Source: Bacteroidales bacterium (GTDB taxonomy: Bacteria; Bacteroidota; Bacteroidia; Bacteroidales; UBA932). From it: DNA of 64,000 nt. This document shows positions 1 through 10,392 of this stretch, in pieces; position 1 is the first letter of the stretch; every line of letters begins with the position of its first letter. Made by a program: the position numbers and the translations under genes. Below the pieces are notes generated by a model. The model was not told where the DNA came from. It worked only from the letters and a program-made list of their open reading frames with translations, and did not search any database. Where the stretch lies: NCBI GenBank assembly GCA_016288775.1, contig JAEELG010000120.1:1-64000 (forward strand). Reading direction: 5' to 3'.

Positions 1-2
1 AC

Positions 3-2996
3 ATCCTTGAAAACGTGATGAAGGGCCACCCGGTGCTCCTCAACCGTGCACCGACCCTTCACCGGCTCGGTATCCAGGCTTTCCAGCCCCGGATGATCGA
101 AGGCAAGGCCATCCAGCTCCATCCGCTCGCTTGTACGGCTTTCAACGCTGACTTCGACGGTGACCAGATGGCTGTACACCTTCCGCTCGGCAATGCCGCC
201 ATCATGGAGGCACAACTCCTGATGCTGGGTTCCCAGAACATTCTGAACCCGGCCAACGGAGCCCCGATCACCGTCCCGTCGCAGGATATGGTCCTCGGTC
301 TGTACTATATCACGAAGATTCGTCCCGATGCCAAGGGTACCGGTATGAGTTTTTATGGTCCGGAAGAGGTCATCATCGCCTACAACGAGAAGGCCATCGA
401 CATGCACGCCAAGATCAACGTCCGGATCCCGGTGGACAAGCAGGATGCTTCCAAGGGGACCCAGATGGTCGAGACTACGGCCGGACGGATCATCGTCAAC
501 CAGTATGTACCCGATGAGGTGCCCTTCGTCAACGAAGTGCTCGGCAAGAAGGCCCTCCGCAAGATCATCACCCTGGTCATCAAGAACACCGGTGTCACCC
601 GCACCGCCAAGTTCCTCGACGACATCAAGAACCTGGGTTACGACCAGGCCTTCCGCGCAGGTATCTCCTTCAACCTCGGCGACGTCATCGTTCCCGAAGA
701 GAAGAAGATTCTCATCGACAACGCCTACAGCAGCATTGCCGACATCAAGAACAACTTCGCGATGGGCTTCATCACCAACCAGGAGCGTTACAACAAGGTC
801 ATCGACCTCTGGACGAGCGTTGACAACAACCTCACCGGCATCGTGACCAAGCAGATATCCGGCGACCAGCAGGGCTTCAACCCCGTATTCATGATGCTGG
901 ATTCCGGCGCCCGTGGTTCTACCCAGCAGATCAAGCAGCTCTGCGGCATGCGAGGCCTTATGGCCAAGCCGCAGAAGTCCGGCGCCGCCGGTGCGGAGAT
1001 CATCGAGAACCCGATTATTTCCAACCTCAAGGAGGGAATGTCGGTGCTCGAGTACTTCATCTCCACCCACGGTGCCCGTAAGGGTCTGGCCGATACCGCC
1101 CTCAAGACCGCCGATGCAGGTTACCTGACCAGGCGTCTCGTGGACGTGTCGCACGACGTGATCATCACCGAAGAGGACTGCGGTACCCTCCGCGGCCTCA
1201 TCGCCACCGCCATCAAGAACAAGGACGAGGTCGTCGAGTCTCTCGGCGAGCGTATCCTCGGCCGCACCACCGTTCACGACATCTTCAACCCGCTGACCGG
1301 CGAAATCATCCTCCACGCAGGTTCCGAAATCCGCGAGAAGGACGCCGAGCTCATCGACTCCCTGCCCATCGAGCAGGTGGAGATCCGTTCCGTTCTCACC
1401 TGCGAGAGCCGCAAGGGCGTCTGCGCAAAGTGCTACGGACGCAATCTTGCCACCAGCCGCATGGTGGAGAAGGGCGAGGTCGTGGGCGTTATCGCGGCAC
1501 AGTCCATCGGTGAGCCTGGTACCCAGCTGACCCTGCGTACCTTCCACGTCGGTGGTACCGCATCCGGTGCAGTTGCGGATTCCTTCATCGAATCCAAGTA
1601 CAACGGCAAGCTCTCGTTCGAGGAACTCCGTACCATCCAGAGGGTGGACGAGGTCACCGGCGAGACCCAGGAAGTGGTTGTGAGCCGTATGACCGAGCTC
1701 CGCATCATCGACGAGAACACCGGTATCACCTTCTCGCAGTACGACATCCCCTACGGCTCCGTCATCTTCAAGAAAGACGGCGACAAGGTCGTAAAGGGCG
1801 ACCGCATCTGCGAGTGGGATCCTTACAACGCAATCACCATCGTCGAGACCGCAGGTACAGTGCGCTTCGAGAACATGGTCGAAGGAAACACCTACCAGAA
1901 GGAGTCCGCCGACGAATTCTCGATGAGCACCGACAAGGTCATCATCGATGCCAAGGACAAGAGCAAGAGCCCTACCCTGCACATCCTCGACGCCACCGGC
2001 ACGAGCGTCAGGCAGTTCAACCTGCCTGTCGGCGCCCATGTCATGGCGGAGGACGGAAGCAAGGTCAAGGTCGGCGATATCATCATCAAGATCCCCCGCG
2101 CAATCGGCAAGGCAAGCGATATCACCGGAGGTCTGCCGCGAGTCACCGAGCTCTTCGAGGCCCGCAACCCGAGCAACCCCGCCATTCTCTCCGAGATCAA
2201 CGGCGAGGTTATCATGGGCAAGCAGAAGCGAGGCAACCGCGAAATCGTGGTCCGCAACCGCAGCGGCGTCGAGAAGCATTATCTCGTGCCTCTGACCAAG
2301 CAGATCCTCGTTCAGGAGAACGACTACGTGAAGGCAGGCACCGCCCTGTCCGACGGTGGCATCTCTCCTAACGATATCCTCGGCATCCTCGGTCCCGTGA
2401 AGGCTCAGGAGTACATTGTCAACGAAGTTCAGGCCGTGTATCGTCTGCAGGGCGTGAAGATCAACGACAAGCACTTCGAGATCATCATCCGCCAGATGAT
2501 GCGCAAGGTCGAGATTACCGATCCGGGCGACACCGGCTTCCTCAAGGAAGAACTGGTGGACAAGTGGAAGTTCATGGACGCGAACGACGCCATTTACGGC
2601 AAGTTCATCGTGGAAGACAAGGGCGACTCCGACCGCTTCGAGGCCGGCGACATCATCGGTGCACGCGACCTCAAGAGCGAGAATGCATCGCTGGAACGCC
2701 AGGGCATGAAGCTCCTAGTCACCCGCCCCGCACGTCCGGCAACCTCCAAGCTCGTGCTCCAGGGTATCACCCGCGCGGCCCTCAAGACCGACAGCTTCAT
2801 GTCGGCCGCATCCTTCCAGGAGACTACCAAGGTGCTCAGCGAAGCCGCCATCCGCGGCCGCGTCGACCACCTCGAAGGCCTCAAGGAGAACGTGATCTGC
2901 GGTCACCTGATCCCTGCCGGAACCGGCCTCAAGGAGTACCAGGATCTCATCGTCACCAAGACCGACGAACTCACCCGCAGCCTCAACGAGCTGTAG
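3..2996 (+). CDS. rpoC: RNA polymerase beta' subunit (3' part)
   Basis: Catalytic subunit of RNA polymerase, cut at its 5' end by the window edge; about 998 residues remain of a protein usually near 1,400 in Bacteroidota. The frame is open from base 3. The active-site motif NADFDGDQM that holds the catalytic Mg lies at bases 144-170. The bridge helix and trigger loop region follows (MRGLMAKP, then [17 protein letters not shown]). A four-cysteine zinc site is visible (EDCGT, then [13 protein letters not shown]). The C-terminal [17 protein letters not shown] segment is the usual end of beta'. rpoB would normally lie just upstream. A hairpin terminator follows the stop. No lesion is seen. Confidence 0.98.
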   Translation: MLENVMKGHPVLLNRAPTLHRLGIQAFQPRMIEGKAIQLHPLACTAFNADFDGDQMAVHLPLGNAAIMEAQLLMLGSQNILNPANGAPITVPSQDMVLGLYYITKIRPDAKGTGMSFYGPEEVIIAYNEKAIDMHAKINVRIPVDKQDASKGTQMVETTAGRIIVNQYVPDEVPFVNEVLGKKALRKIITLVIKNTGVTRTAKFLDDIKNLGYDQAFRAGISFNLGDVIVPEEKKILIDNAYSSIADIKNNFAMGFITNQERYNKVIDLWTSVDNNLTGIVTKQISGDQQGFNPVFMMLDSGARGSTQQIKQLCGMRGLMAKPQKSGAAGAEIIENPIISNLKEGMSVLEYFISTHGARKGLADTALKTADAGYLTRRLVDVSHDVIITEEDCGTLRGLIATAIKNKDEVVESLGERILGRTTVHDIFNPLTGEIILHAGSEIREKDAELIDSLPIEQVEIRSVLTCESRKGVCAKCYGRNLATSRMVEKGEVVGVIAAQSIGEPGTQLTLRTFHVGGTASGAVADSFIESKYNGKLSFEELRTIQRVDEVTGETQEVVVSRMTELRIIDENTGITFSQYDIPYGSVIFKKDGDKVVKGDRICEWDPYNAITIVETAGTVRFENMVEGNTYQKESADEFSMSTDKVIIDAKDKSKSPTLHILDATGTSVRQFNLPVGAHVMAEDGSKVKVGDIIIKIPRAIGKASDITGGLPRVTELFEARNPSNPAILSEINGEVIMGKQKRGNREIVVRNRSGVEKHYLVPLTKQILVQENDYVKAGTALSDGGISPNDILGILGPVKAQEYIVNEVQAVYRLQGVKINDKHFEIIIRQMMRKVEITDPGDTGFLKEELVDKWKFMDANDAIYGKFIVEDKGDSDRFEAGDIIGARDLKSENASLERQGMKLLVTRPARPATSKLVLQGITRAALKTDSFMSAASFQETTKVLSEAAIRGRVDHLEGLKENVICGHLIPAGTGLKEYQDLIVTKTDELTRSLNEL

Positions 2997-3014
2997 CGGT
3001 TCGACGGAATCATT

Positions 3015-3044
3015 AAAGGCGCCCCGAAAGGAGCGCCTTTTTTG
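3015..3044 (+). terminator. Intrinsic terminator after rpoC
   Basis: An 8-bp stem (AAAGGCGC / GCGCCTTT) closes a 10-nt loop and runs into a T tract on the plus strand. It lies in the 48-nt gap between the convergent genes rpoC and xth. On the minus strand only three T residues follow, so it should act mainly on rpoC. Confidence 0.85.
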
Positions 3045-3794
3045 TTACCTGAGCACCAGTTCCACGGGACAGTGGTCCGACCCGTAAATCTCGTTGTGGA
3101 TATCCGTTGACTCGATACGGTCGCGCAGGTTGTCGGAAACCAGGAAGTAGTCGATGCGCCACCCCACGTTGCGCTCGCGTGCAGCCATGCGGTACGACCA
3201 CCAGGAATATTTGGCCTCGTCGGGGTGCTGGAAACGCCAGCTGTCGGTAAATCCGGCGGCGAGCAGCTCGGTCATCTTGGCCCGTTCCTCGTCGGAGAAT
3301 CCGGCGTTGAAGTGGTTGGTGTCGGGATTCTTGAGGTCTATCTCCTCGTGCGCCACGTTCATGTCGCCGCACACGATAACGCCCTTGCGCTCCTTGAGAC
3401 CGCACAGGTACTCGCGGAATGCATCCTCCCACTGCATGCGGTATGGCAGGCGGCGCAGGCCGTCCTGCGAGTTGGGGGTGTAGACGTTCACCAGGTAGTA
3501 TTCGGGCATGTCGAGCGTTATTACGCGGCCCTCTGTTTCGTGTTCGGGTATACCGATGCCGGTCGTAACGCGAAGAGGTTCCTCGCGGGCATAGATGCAG
3601 GTGCCTGAATAACCTTTCTTTTCAGCGTAGTTCCAGTAGGAAGTGTATCCCAGGAACTCCAGGTCTATCTGCCCCGCCTGCAGCTTGGTCTCCTGCAGGC
3701 AGAAGAAATCGGCGTCGAGCTCCGTGAAGATATCGGCGAAACCCTTGCCCGCCACGGCTCGCAGGCCATTAACATTCCAGCTGATGAATTTCAT
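3045..3794 (-). CDS. xth: Exodeoxyribonuclease III
   Basis: DNA repair enzyme of the EEP fold that cleaves at abasic sites and removes 3'-blocking groups. The 249-residue length is normal for the family. Visible motifs in order: WNVNGLRA at the N terminus, LQETKLQ (metal-binding Glu), NVYTPNSQ, GDMNVAHEEIDL (catalytic Asp/Asn), a WRIDYFLVS block, and SDHCPVEL (catalytic Asp-His) near the end. The start was set at the ATG opening MKFISWNVNG; an upstream in-frame start would add 13 residues with no family match. There is no signal peptide, so it is cytoplasmic, unlike the two secreted EEP proteins elsewhere in this window. A good promoter lies 27 bp upstream. Confidence 0.95.
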   Translation of the reverse strand: MKFISWNVNGLRAVAGKGFADIFTELDADFFCLQETKLQAGQIDLEFLGYTSYWNYAEKKGYSGTCIYAREEPLRVTTGIGIPEHETEGRVITLDMPEYYLVNVYTPNSQDGLRRLPYRMQWEDAFREYLCGLKERKGVIVCGDMNVAHEEIDLKNPDTNHFNAGFSDEERAKMTELLAAGFTDSWRFQHPDEAKYSWWSYRMAARERNVGWRIDYFLVSDNLRDRIESTDIHNEIYGSDHCPVELVLR

Positions 3795-3820
3795 ATTGTC
3801 TTCCGCAAATGTGGTCAGGG

Positions 3821-3852
3821 ACAAATTTAGCAAAAAAATTAAAGGCGGGCAA
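3821..3852 (-). promoter_or_regulatory. Bacteroidota-type promoter for xth
   Basis: On the minus strand TTG (3852-3850) is followed after exactly 20 nt by TAAATTTGT (3829-3821), matching the TTG-N20-TAnnTTTG form. It faces away from the promoter at 3874-3905. Confidence 0.7.
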
Positions 3853-3873
3853 TCAAGCCATCTGTGGATATTC

Positions 3874-3905
3874 TTGCATTACTATCAAAAGATGAATACC
3901 TTTGT
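3874..3905 (+). promoter_or_regulatory. Bacteroidota-type promoter for the phosphoesterase gene
   Basis: TTG at 3874-3876, a 20-nt spacer, then TACCTTTGT at 3897-3905. It gives a leader of roughly 30 nt before the ATG at 3941. Confidence 0.7.
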
Positions 3906-3940
3906 CCTGCACTAAAGATTATCCGACACAGCGTTGTATA

Positions 3941-5056
3941 ATGAAAAAACTGTTTGTTACTTTATTATTGGCTTTCAGCGCCTTGGCCCTCCAGGCCGCG
4001 GAGGCGCGCGACTCTCTTTCCGTTGACGGCCCATATGTCCTGTATACACAAGACGGAGTCCGTATTATAACCGTCGACAACGAAGGCACAATAATGGACG
4101 AGATGCTTCCGGCAGTTCCCGAAACCCTGACGGTTACCGACCATCTCGGCCGCTATCCCTTTGATGTAAGGATTCATCCTTTTTGCCGGCAGAGTTGGAA
4201 GGTCGATCCGCAGCCGGAACGGGTTTTCGTTATGTCCGACCCTCATGGAAGACTCGACTGCGTAGTCAGTCTTCTCGAGGGGAACAACGTGATTGACAGT
4301 GATTTGCACTGGTCTTTCGGGCAGAATCACCTGGTTGTTATCGGGGACGTTTTTGACCGGGGCGACGACGCAGTTCAGATTTACTGGCTGTTCTACAAAT
4401 TGCAGCAGGAAGCGGAAGAAGCCGGCGGCCGCGTCACCATGCTCCTCGGGAATCACGAGCCTATGGAATTCTCCGGTGACATGCGTTATGCCACGCCCAA
4501 ATACAAGATACTCGCCCGGGAACTCGGATTGGAATACCGCGATCTCTTCGGCCCCTGCTCAGAACTCGGGCGATGGATTGCCACCTGGAATACGATCTGC
4601 CAAATAGGGCCGGACCTCTTCGTCCACGCCGGACTGGGCGGGGACTTCTACCGGTGGAATCTTCCGGTACCTGAAGTCAACGCGCAAATGAGCAGGGCGC
4701 TTTTCCTGCGGAACAAAGAACGGAAGGCCATTTCGGATACCCTGAATTTCCTGTACGGCAGCAATGGCCCCATCTGGTATCGCGGCCTTGTCGTCAAGAG
4801 CAAAAAATACCGTCCGATCCAGCGGGATACGCTGGATATGATCAGGGAGCGTTATGGCGTGGACCATATCATAGTCGGCCACACGATGCTGAAAGACGTC
4901 ACCACATTCCTGGACGGCAAGGTAATAGATGTGAATGTCGACAACCGCGTCAACCAGCGCAAGCACCGCAGCCGCGGCATCCTGATTGAAGGAGACCGGT
5001 ATTTTGTCGTGGGAGACCGGGGCAAAAAACGGGAGCTCAGGCAAGGGGCGTTTTAG
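3941..5056 (+). CDS. Secreted PPP-like metallophosphoesterase
   Basis: Calcineurin-type two-metal phosphoesterase of 371 residues with a signal peptide ([19 protein letters not shown]), so it probably acts in the periplasm. The metal and catalytic blocks are complete: DPHGRLD from about residue 100, [15 protein letters not shown] at about 168-173, FVHAGLG and IIVGHT. The GDxxDRG and GNHE spacing resembles the PPP protein-phosphatase branch (Shewanella-like phosphatases), so a phosphoprotein or small phosphoester substrate is possible; the sequence does not decide this. The chosen ATG starts the signal peptide and follows the promoter at 3874-3905. An upstream in-frame start would begin inside the promoter region. 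It stands alone, with the cysS promoter just after its stop. Confidence 0.85.
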   Translation: MKKLFVTLLLAFSALALQAAEARDSLSVDGPYVLYTQDGVRIITVDNEGTIMDEMLPAVPETLTVTDHLGRYPFDVRIHPFCRQSWKVDPQPERVFVMSDPHGRLDCVVSLLEGNNVIDSDLHWSFGQNHLVVIGDVFDRGDDAVQIYWLFYKLQQEAEEAGGRVTMLLGNHEPMEFSGDMRYATPKYKILARELGLEYRDLFGPCSELGRWIATWNTICQIGPDLFVHAGLGGDFYRWNLPVPEVNAQMSRALFLRNKERKAISDTLNFLYGSNGPIWYRGLVVKSKKYRPIQRDTLDMIRERYGVDHIIVGHTMLKDVTTFLDGKVIDVNVDNRVNQRKHRSRGILIEGDRYFVVGDRGKKRELRQGAF

Positions 5057-5074
5057 CAAATCAAGGTTTTTGTG

Positions 5075-5083
5075 TATCTTTGC
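5075..5083 (+). promoter_or_regulatory. TATCTTTGC -7 element ahead of cysS
   Basis: An exact TAnnTTTGC element ends 5 nt before the cysS ATG. If transcription starts at the usual distance, the mRNA has almost no leader. No clear TTG sits 20 nt upstream, so the call rests on the -7 box alone. Confidence 0.5.
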
Positions 5084-5088
5084 AGTCT

Positions 5089-6615
5089 ATGAGACCACTC
5101 AGACTGACGAATACGCTCACCAGGAGCAAGGAACTTTTCAAGCCCATAAATGAAGGCCGCGTGGGCATGTATGTCTGCGGCCCGACCGTATACGGCGACG
5201 CCCATCTTGGGCACGCACGCCCCGGCGTCACCTACGACGTGCTGTTCAAGCTGCTGCGCCATCTCGGCTACAAGGTGCGCTACGTGCGCAACATAACCGA
5301 CGTGGGACATCTGGAGCACGACGCCGACGAAGGCGAGGACAAGATAGCGAAGAAGGCCCGCCTGGAGCAGCTGGAGCCCATGGAGGTGGTGCAGGCCTAC
5401 ACCCTGCGCTACCACGAGGCCATGCGCCTGCTCAACGTGGCGCCGCCTTCCATCGAGCCGCGTGCGAGCGGCCATATCGTGGAGCAGATCGAGGCTGTGA
5501 AGAAGATACTCGACGCCGGCTACGCATACGAGAGCAACGGCAGCATCTACTTCGACGTGCAGAAGTACAACGAGGACCATCACTACGGCATCCTCAGCGG
5601 ACGCAACCTCGACGACACTCTGGAAGGCACCCGCAGCCTCGACGGGCAGAGCGACAAGCGCGCCCCCTACGACTTCGCCCTCTGGAAGAAGGCGGAGCCC
5701 GAGCACATCATGCGCTGGCCGTCCCCCTGGGGCGAAGGTTTTCCCGGCTGGCACCTCGAGTGCTCCGTGATGGGCGAGAAATACCTCGGGTACGAATTCG
5801 ACATCCACGGCGGCGGCATGGACCTCATGTTCCCGCACCATGAGTGCGAGATCGCCCAGAACGTGGCTAGCCGCGGCACCCAGGGCGTGCACTACTGGGT
5901 CCACAACAACATGATCACCATCAACGGGCAGAAGATGGGCAAGAGCCTCGGCAACTTCATTACCCTGCCGCAGCTCTTCACCGGCGACCATCCCAAGCTG
6001 GAGCGCGCCTACAGCCCCATGACGATAAGGTTCTTCATCCTGCAGGCCCACTACCGCAGCACACTCGACTTCTCCAACGACGCCCTTCTGGCGGCGGAGA
6101 AAGGTCTCTCGCGCGTGCTGCAGGCCGCCCGCGACCTCTACGCCATGGCCGGCCGCAAGGCTCCCCAGTACGTTTACGGCGAGGAGACCTTCGGCATAGC
6201 CCCCGACAGCAGCAACGCCGAATCGGATGCGGTGCATGCCATATTCGAAGGTGTGTACGACGCCCTTTGCGACGACCTCAACACCCCCATCGCCCTGTCG
6301 CACATCTCCGAGGCGGTGAAGCTCATCAACTCCGCCAAGGCAGGGCAGGTCAAGCTCGGCGCAGAAGACATCAAGACTCTCTGCGGCATCTTCGACGACG
6401 TGGTATTCGGAGTTCTCGGACTCAAGGACGAAGAAACCGGCACCGACGGCTCCCGCAAGATAATCGACGGCCTCATGGGCATGGTGCTCGAGCAGCGCGC
6501 AGCAGCCAAAGCCGCCAAGGACTGGACCACTTCCGACCATATCCGCGACGCCCTCAAAGCCCTCGGCATCCAGGTCAAGGACACCAAGGACGGCGCTGAG
6601 TGGACCATAGAATAA
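5089..6615 (+). CDS. cysS: Cysteinyl-tRNA synthetase
   Basis: Class I aminoacyl-tRNA synthetase that charges tRNA-Cys. It has 508 residues. The HIGH-type signature is HLGH at residues 39-42 within [17 protein letters not shown], whose Cys is part of the zinc site. KMGKS at 282-286 is the KMSKS loop. Other zinc ligands lie in the WHLECSVM and HHECE segments. The C-terminal DALR-type helical domain is present. The start is the ATG right after the -7 element; an in-frame upstream start would fall inside that element. It is followed 10 nt later by guaA and probably heads a three-gene operon with the membrane protein gene beyond it. Confidence 0.97.
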   Translation: MRPLRLTNTLTRSKELFKPINEGRVGMYVCGPTVYGDAHLGHARPGVTYDVLFKLLRHLGYKVRYVRNITDVGHLEHDADEGEDKIAKKARLEQLEPMEVVQAYTLRYHEAMRLLNVAPPSIEPRASGHIVEQIEAVKKILDAGYAYESNGSIYFDVQKYNEDHHYGILSGRNLDDTLEGTRSLDGQSDKRAPYDFALWKKAEPEHIMRWPSPWGEGFPGWHLECSVMGEKYLGYEFDIHGGGMDLMFPHHECEIAQNVASRGTQGVHYWVHNNMITINGQKMGKSLGNFITLPQLFTGDHPKLERAYSPMTIRFFILQAHYRSTLDFSNDALLAAEKGLSRVLQAARDLYAMAGRKAPQYVYGEETFGIAPDSSNAESDAVHAIFEGVYDALCDDLNTPIALSHISEAVKLINSAKAGQVKLGAEDIKTLCGIFDDVVFGVLGLKDEETGTDGSRKIIDGLMGMVLEQRAAAKAAKDWTTSDHIRDALKALGIQVKDTKDGAEWTIE

Positions 6616-6625
6616 CGCATCCGGA

Positions 6626-8146
6626 ATGCAAAAGATAGTCATTCTCGATTTCGGGTCGCAGACAACCCAGCTCATCGGGCGCTGCGTGCGCGAGCTGAAC
6701 ACGTTCTGCGAGATTCTCCCTTACGACAAGTTCCCACACGGGGACCCCGACGTGATCGGAGTGATTCTCAGCGGCTCGCCCCTCAGCGTTTATTCCGAAG
6801 GGGCCTTCCATCCCGACCTGTCCGGCATCCTGGGCAAATACCCGGTGCTGGGAATCTGCTACGGTGCCCAGTATCTGAGCTGGAGCGGCGGCGGCAAGGT
6901 CGAGCCGGTAGGCACACGCGAATACGGCAGGGCGCACCTGGACGTAACCGACAAGGCATGCCCGCTGTTCGAAGGCTTCGAGCCCGCATCTCAGGTTTGG
7001 ATGAGCCACGGCGACACCATAACCGCCATCCCCGCCGGATGGCACAGGACCGCATCCACGGAAAGCGTGAAATATGCGGCCTTCGCCTGCGACAGTGCTC
7101 CCGCCTGGGGCGTCCAGTTCCACCCCGAGGTCTATCATTCCCTCCAGGGCAAACTGCTGCTGCGCAACTTCGTGGTGGGCATCTGCGGCAGCCGCGGGGA
7201 GTGGACCCCGGAGTACTTCGTCGACGCCACTGTGGCACAGCTCCGCAACCAGCTCGGCAACGACAAGGTAGTGCTCGGACTGAGCGGCGGCGTTGACTCC
7301 ACCGTCGCTGCCGTGCTGCTTCACAGGGCAATCGGCGACCGGCTGAACTGCATCTTCGTGAACCATGGCCTGCTGAGGCTCAACGAGTTCGAGGATGTGA
7401 TGCGCGACTACCGTGAGCTCGGGCTCAACGTAATCGGAGTCGATGCGTCCGACCTGTTTTTCAAGGATCTCGAGGGCGTGACCGAACCGGAGCGCAAGCG
7501 CAAGACAATAGGCGCCGACTTCATCAAGGTGTTCGACGCCGAGGCCTCCAAGCTGAAGGATGTCAAGTGGCTGGCCCAGGGCACAATTTATCCCGACCGC
7601 ATAGAGAGCCGCAACATCACCGGCAAGGTAATCAAGAGCCACCACAACGTGGGTGGCCTTCCCGAAGGCATGAAGCAGAAGCTCTGCGAGCCCCTGCAGT
7701 GGCTCTTCAAGGACGAGGTCCGGGGCGTCGGGCGGCAGCTGGGCATTCCGGAGCACCTTGTGGGAAGGCATCCCTTCCCCGGTCCCGGGCTCGCCGTTCG
7801 CATAATCGGCGATGTGACGCGCGACAAGGTGCGCATGCTGCAGGAGGCCGACGCCGTCTTCATCGGCGCCCTTCGCGAATCCGGTTTCTACGACAAGGTG
7901 TGGCAGGCGGGCGTCATCCTGCTCCAGGACCGTTCCGTCGGAGTGATGGGCGACGAGCGCTCGTACGAGCACGCCGTGGCCCTGCGCGCCGTTACCAGCA
8001 GGGACGCAATGACCGCCGACTGGGCCGACCTGCCGTACAGTCTGCTGCAGCGCGTCAGCAACGAGATCATCAATAAGGTAAAGGGGGTCAACCGCGTCTG
8101 CTACGATATTTCTTCCAAACCGCCGGCAACCATAGAATGGGAGTAA
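6626..8146 (+). CDS. guaA: GMP synthase (glutamine-hydrolysing)
   Basis: Converts XMP to GMP using ATP and glutamine. It has 506 residues. The N-terminal class I amidotransferase has GICYGAQ with nucleophile Cys78 and the [11 protein letters not shown] block with the catalytic His and Glu. The ATP pyrophosphatase domain has the P-loop-like SGGVDS at 220-225. The C-terminal dimerisation domain holds [12 protein letters not shown] and ends with the typical KPPATIEWE. It lies 10 nt after cysS, and its stop overlaps the next start (TAATG), so the three genes are probably translated from one message. Confidence 0.98.
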   Translation: MQKIVILDFGSQTTQLIGRCVRELNTFCEILPYDKFPHGDPDVIGVILSGSPLSVYSEGAFHPDLSGILGKYPVLGICYGAQYLSWSGGGKVEPVGTREYGRAHLDVTDKACPLFEGFEPASQVWMSHGDTITAIPAGWHRTASTESVKYAAFACDSAPAWGVQFHPEVYHSLQGKLLLRNFVVGICGSRGEWTPEYFVDATVAQLRNQLGNDKVVLGLSGGVDSTVAAVLLHRAIGDRLNCIFVNHGLLRLNEFEDVMRDYRELGLNVIGVDASDLFFKDLEGVTEPERKRKTIGADFIKVFDAEASKLKDVKWLAQGTIYPDRIESRNITGKVIKSHHNVGGLPEGMKQKLCEPLQWLFKDEVRGVGRQLGIPEHLVGRHPFPGPGLAVRIIGDVTRDKVRMLQEADAVFIGALRESGFYDKVWQAGVILLQDRSVGVMGDERSYEHAVALRAVTSRDAMTADWADLPYSLLQRVSNEIINKVKGVNRVCYDISSKPPATIEWE

Positions 8147-9120
8147 TGAATAAGAACGTCCCCAAATATGTCATTTCATTCATCCTGGCCGGAGTGCTCG
8201 TGTACTTCGCCTTCAGGAGCGTGGACTGGACTGCCTTCTGGGGCGGCCTGGCCGAGACCCGCTGGGTCTGGATAATCCTGTTCATCATCTTTTCCGTGCT
8301 GGCCCTTTTCCTCCGCGAGGAACGCTGGAGGGCCATCATCGAACCCAACGATCCGCAGGTGAAGAGGCTTGACGTCTGGGATGCCACCAACGTGGGCAAC
8401 GTAGTCAACGTGGTGCTTCCCGGCGCGGGAGAGTTCGTGCGCTGCGGATACGTTTCCCGCAGGGGCGGAATCAGTTACGACAAGGCCTTCGGGACCATCG
8501 TGCTTGAACGCATCTGCGACATGGTGGCCATACTTATCCTGTTCGTGCTGGCCCTGACGACGGGATGGAGCAAGTTCGGGAGCTTCTTCATGGAGCAGAT
8601 ATGGAGGCCTGCCGCCTCGGGCATGAGTTTTTCGGCTTGGTGGCTGATTGCCGGCGCCGTGGTGATCATAGGTGGAGGAATCTGGGCTGTTTTTCGCTAC
8701 AGGGACAGCAACAAGGTCTTCGGCAAGATAGCGTCCTGGTTCGCCGGTCTGGGAGCCGGCTTCGCGAGCATCGCCCACATGAAGCGCAAATGGCTCTTCG
8801 TGCTTTATACCGTGGGTATCTGGACCATGTACGTGCTCATGAGCTGGGCAGGTTTCAAGGCCCTTCCCATGCTCGATTCGCTCACATTCACCGACGCCCT
8901 GTTCATTTCGGCCGTGGGCAATATCGCCTCCGTGATTCCGGTCCCGGGCGGAATAGGCGCCTATCATTACCTGATTGCGCTTACGCTGCAGAACCTTTAC
9001 GGCGCCTCATGGGACAACGGCATCCTGTACGCCACACTCTGCCACGAGACTCACGCCATTCTGATAATCGTACTGGGTATAGCGTCCTACGTCCGCATTA
9101 CCCTTGCCAAGCGCCGTTAA
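8146..9120 (+). CDS. Lysylphosphatidylglycerol synthase TM-type membrane protein
   Basis: Integral inner-membrane protein of about 324 residues with seven or eight hydrophobic segments, of the family called lysylphosphatidylglycerol synthase transmembrane region or flippase-like (PF03706). Supporting signs are the early LREERWRAIIEPN segment, LPGAGEFVRCGYVSRR, and the late VIPVPGGIGAYHYLIALTL segment typical of this family. There is no lysyl-transferase domain, so it is not a full MprF; lipid or glycolipid translocation is an inference. The start at 8146 shares one base with the guaA stop; an in-frame ATG at 8137 is the alternative and adds three residues. It ends just before the tRNA-Arg promoter. 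Confidence 0.8.
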   Translation: MNKNVPKYVISFILAGVLVYFAFRSVDWTAFWGGLAETRWVWIILFIIFSVLALFLREERWRAIIEPNDPQVKRLDVWDATNVGNVVNVVLPGAGEFVRCGYVSRRGGISYDKAFGTIVLERICDMVAILILFVLALTTGWSKFGSFFMEQIWRPAASGMSFSAWWLIAGAVVIIGGGIWAVFRYRDSNKVFGKIASWFAGLGAGFASIAHMKRKWLFVLYTVGIWTMYVLMSWAGFKALPMLDSLTFTDALFISAVGNIASVIPVPGGIGAYHYLIALTLQNLYGASWDNGILYATLCHETHAILIIVLGIASYVRITLAKRR

Positions 9121-9135
9121 ATTACTTTTTTTTAC

Positions 9136-9144
9136 TATCTTTGC
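9136..9144 (+). promoter_or_regulatory. TATCTTTGC -7 element for tRNA-Arg
   Basis: An exact TAnnTTTGC element ends 9 nt before the tRNA start. It is preceded by a T-rich tract that may also terminate the guaA operon. It is the only promoter seen for the tRNA and for the coding gene just behind it. Confidence 0.6.
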
Positions 9145-9153
9145 AATCCCCTT

Positions 9154-9227
9154 GGTTCCGTAGCTCAGTTGGATAGAGCAACAGCCTTCTAAGCTGTGGG
9201 TCCCGAGTTCGAGTCTCGGCGGAATCA
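9154..9227 (+). tRNA. tRNA-Arg (anticodon TCT)
   Basis: A 74-nt cloverleaf. The acceptor arms GGTTCCG and CGGAATC pair with one G-U. The D arm contains TAGCTCAGTTGG. The anticodon stem ACAGC/GCTGT closes the loop CTTCTAA, giving anticodon TCT (reads AGA). The T arm is CCGAG/CTCGG around TTCGAGT. The 3' CCA is not encoded. The next coding gene begins 7 nt later. Confidence 0.97.
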
Positions 9228-9234
9228 CAAATCC

Positions 9235-10371
9235 ATGGACAGAAGAGATTTTTTCAAGTATTCGGCTGCGGGCCTGGCGGGCCTGACGCTGATGGGCCGT
9301 CTGGAACCCGCGTTTGCGCGCAAAGCCGGCGACGGAATGTATTCCATAGTCATTCTGGGCGACACCCACTACGACGACATCGACCCTGAGAAGTATCATG
9401 CCGGCTACGCACTTGCCGACAAGGTTCGCGAGAACAACCACCGCAAGGAGTTCGCCCGCAACGGGCAGATGTGGGCCGGACGCAGCCGCAACCTCGCCAA
9501 GCGTGCGGCGTGCCTGGTTGACGAGGACACCCGCTACGTGTTCCAGATGGGCGACCTCATCCAGGGCGACACCGCCGATGCCGAAACCCACAAGCGATAT
9601 CTTGACGACGCTCTGAACCTGTTCAAGACCGACGTGGCCCCCGACCTGCCCTTCGTGACGGTGGCCGGCAACCACGACCTGCGCGGCAACGACGACGCCG
9701 TTGTCACCAAGGCCTACACCGAGTACATGACCAAGCGCATGTCCGAAGAGCTCGGGCAGGAGATCAGGAGCACCAACTTCCTCTTCCGGAGCGGCCCCGA
9801 CGTGTTCGTGGTGGTGAACTTCACCAAACCGAACGTGGAGGAGATCACTTCCCTGCTGAACGAGGCCCGCGGCGCCAGGCACGTATTCGTGATAGTGCAC
9901 GGCCCCGTGTTCCCATTCGACGACGTCAAGTACTACTGGTGGTACCTCCTTGGCAACCGCAAGGACTCCAAGGCCGAAGAGCGCCGCAAGATGCGCAAAC
10001 TGCTCGCCTCGCTCGACGCCATAGTGCTCTGCGGGCACACCCATACCACCGAATTCCTCGACTGGTACGGCGACGGCGGCCGCATCACCCAGATGACCAT
10101 GAGCAGCGTCTGGCGCGATGAATCGCAGGCCACGTACACCGTCCTCGCCTCCGGCGCCGACGAATACGGCACCCTGCTCTTCAAGGCAAAGCCGGAACTC
10201 GCCACCGAGGCCAACGTCGCCCTGTTCGACGAATACCGCCCCGGCATACGCGAATACAGCCTCTCCGAAGCCGCCGGCTCATACAAGCTCACCGTCGACG
10301 GTGAACACGTGTACGTCGACTTTTACGCCGGCGACTCTGCGCGGATGTCGAAACGCTTCACGCTCAGATAA
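9235..10371 (+). CDS. Exported metallophosphoesterase, twin-arginine-like signal
   Basis: Calcineurin-type phosphoesterase of 378 residues. The N terminus MDRRDFFKYSAAGLAGL reads as a twin-arginine (Tat) signal, so it is probably exported folded. Metal-site blocks: GDTHYDD from residue 42, GDLIQGD, GNHD at 145-148, VIVHGPVFP, and GHTHTTE at 267-273. The substrate cannot be told from sequence. The start was set at the ATG opening the RRDFF signal; earlier in-frame codons lie inside the tRNA gene. It sits 7 nt after the tRNA and 21 nt before a histidine phosphatase gene, which suggests a phosphate-ester processing pair read through from the tRNA promoter. Confidence 0.82.
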   Translation: MDRRDFFKYSAAGLAGLTLMGRLEPAFARKAGDGMYSIVILGDTHYDDIDPEKYHAGYALADKVRENNHRKEFARNGQMWAGRSRNLAKRAACLVDEDTRYVFQMGDLIQGDTADAETHKRYLDDALNLFKTDVAPDLPFVTVAGNHDLRGNDDAVVTKAYTEYMTKRMSEELGQEIRSTNFLFRSGPDVFVVVNFTKPNVEEITSLLNEARGARHVFVIVHGPVFPFDDVKYYWWYLLGNRKDSKAEERRKMRKLLASLDAIVLCGHTHTTEFLDWYGDGGRITQMTMSSVWRDESQATYTVLASGADEYGTLLFKAKPELATEANVALFDEYRPGIREYSLSEAAGSYKLTVDGEHVYVDFYAGDSARMSKRFTLR

Positions 10372-10392
10372 TCTCCCGCCCGGAAACGAGCC

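Noticed and set aside
5053-6702. 549-codon minus-strand frame antisense to cysS
   Set aside because: A GC-rich shadow frame; cysS on the other strand has all class I synthetase motifs.
8137-8145. Alternative ATG start of the flippase-like gene inside guaA
   Set aside because: It is possible, but the TAATG overlap at 8146 gives a simpler coupled start and loses no family sequence.
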